Shown piece after piece: positions 13,460 to 13,477 of a DNA stretch of 13,477 nucleotides (positions are counted from its first letter, which is position 1; the number at the start of each line of letters is the position of its first letter). The position numbers and the translations under genes were made by a program. Origin of the DNA: JBHEKP01 sp041859375 (GTDB lineage: Bacteria > Hydrogenedentota > Hydrogenedentia > Hydrogenedentales > CAITNO01); assembly GCA_041859375.1 (NCBI GenBank), contig JBHEKP010000206.1, positions 1 to 13,477 of the forward strand, read 5' to 3'. Below the pieces are notes generated by a model. The model worked only from the letters and a program-made list of their open reading frames with translations, did no database searches and was not told where the DNA came from.

Positions 13460-13477
13460 ATGAACGCTTTTTTTGTT
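13460..13477 (+). CDS. Start of a further AT-rich gene, cut by the window edge
   Basis: Only six codons are present (MNAFFV). GGAGG at 13448-13452 lies 7 bases before ATG 13460, and the spacing of 29 bases from the repeat-protein gene continues the pattern of the cassette. The run of Phe after Asn-Ala could begin a hydrophobic segment, but nothing can be said about the product. Confidence 0.5.

Noticed and set aside
13431..13463. 10-codon frame whose TGA overlaps the next ATG
   Set aside because: No ribosome binding site before it; probably chance in AT-rich spacer, though the ATGA overlap was noted.

Overview
The window is a GC-rich bacterial chromosome segment with an abruptly AT-rich right end (from about 12176). 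Organism (inference): a DUF1559-type prepilin-like protein, a Tat-exported Gfo/Idh/MocA oxidoreductase, a uroporphyrinogen-decarboxylase-like methyltransferase next to a corrinoid protein, and a large secreted (alpha/alpha)-barrel-like protein together resemble Planctomycetota/Lentisphaerota-type genomes, and in particular Candidatus Hydrogenedentota. No rRNA, tRNA, CRISPR array or transposase was seen.

Layout. (1) 2-184: tail of a sugar-porter-like MFS protein, closed by a strong terminator. (2) 185-529: intergenic stretch holding a cluster of palindromes; the last one also forms a terminator for the minus-strand gene at 530-979, a short BLUF blue-light sensor. (3) 1342-2193: a plus-strand lipoprotein whose stop codon overlaps that of the converging minus-strand gene. 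(4) 2190-5070, minus strand: a likely operon of an anchored Ala/Pro-rich protein, a classical SDR and a YbjT-like SDR fused to DUF2867. (5) 5218-8097, minus strand: a prepilin-like protein, a UroD-like methyltransferase and a corrinoid protein, ending at a clear terminator; a good sigma-70-like promoter precedes the prepilin gene. (6) 8345-8746: an orphan single-domain response regulator. (7) 8753-10765 (minus) and 10922-12175 (plus): a divergent pair, a secreted putative polysaccharide-active protein and a Tat-exported Gfo/Idh/MocA oxidoreductase with a TATAAT promoter. (8) 12176-13477: AT-rich cassette of at least four small plus-strand genes with close spacing and good ribosome binding sites: an AN1-like zinc-finger plus helical protein, a Cys-rich mini-protein, a protein made of three 22-residue repeats, and the start of a further gene.

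Functional picture (inference). The GC-rich part combines environmental sensing (BLUF, response regulator), C1/corrinoid methyl transfer, and carbohydrate uptake and breakdown (MFS porter, secreted barrel protein, Gfo/Idh/MocA). The AT-rich end looks like a recently acquired cassette of unrecognised function and is the best candidate for something undescribed.
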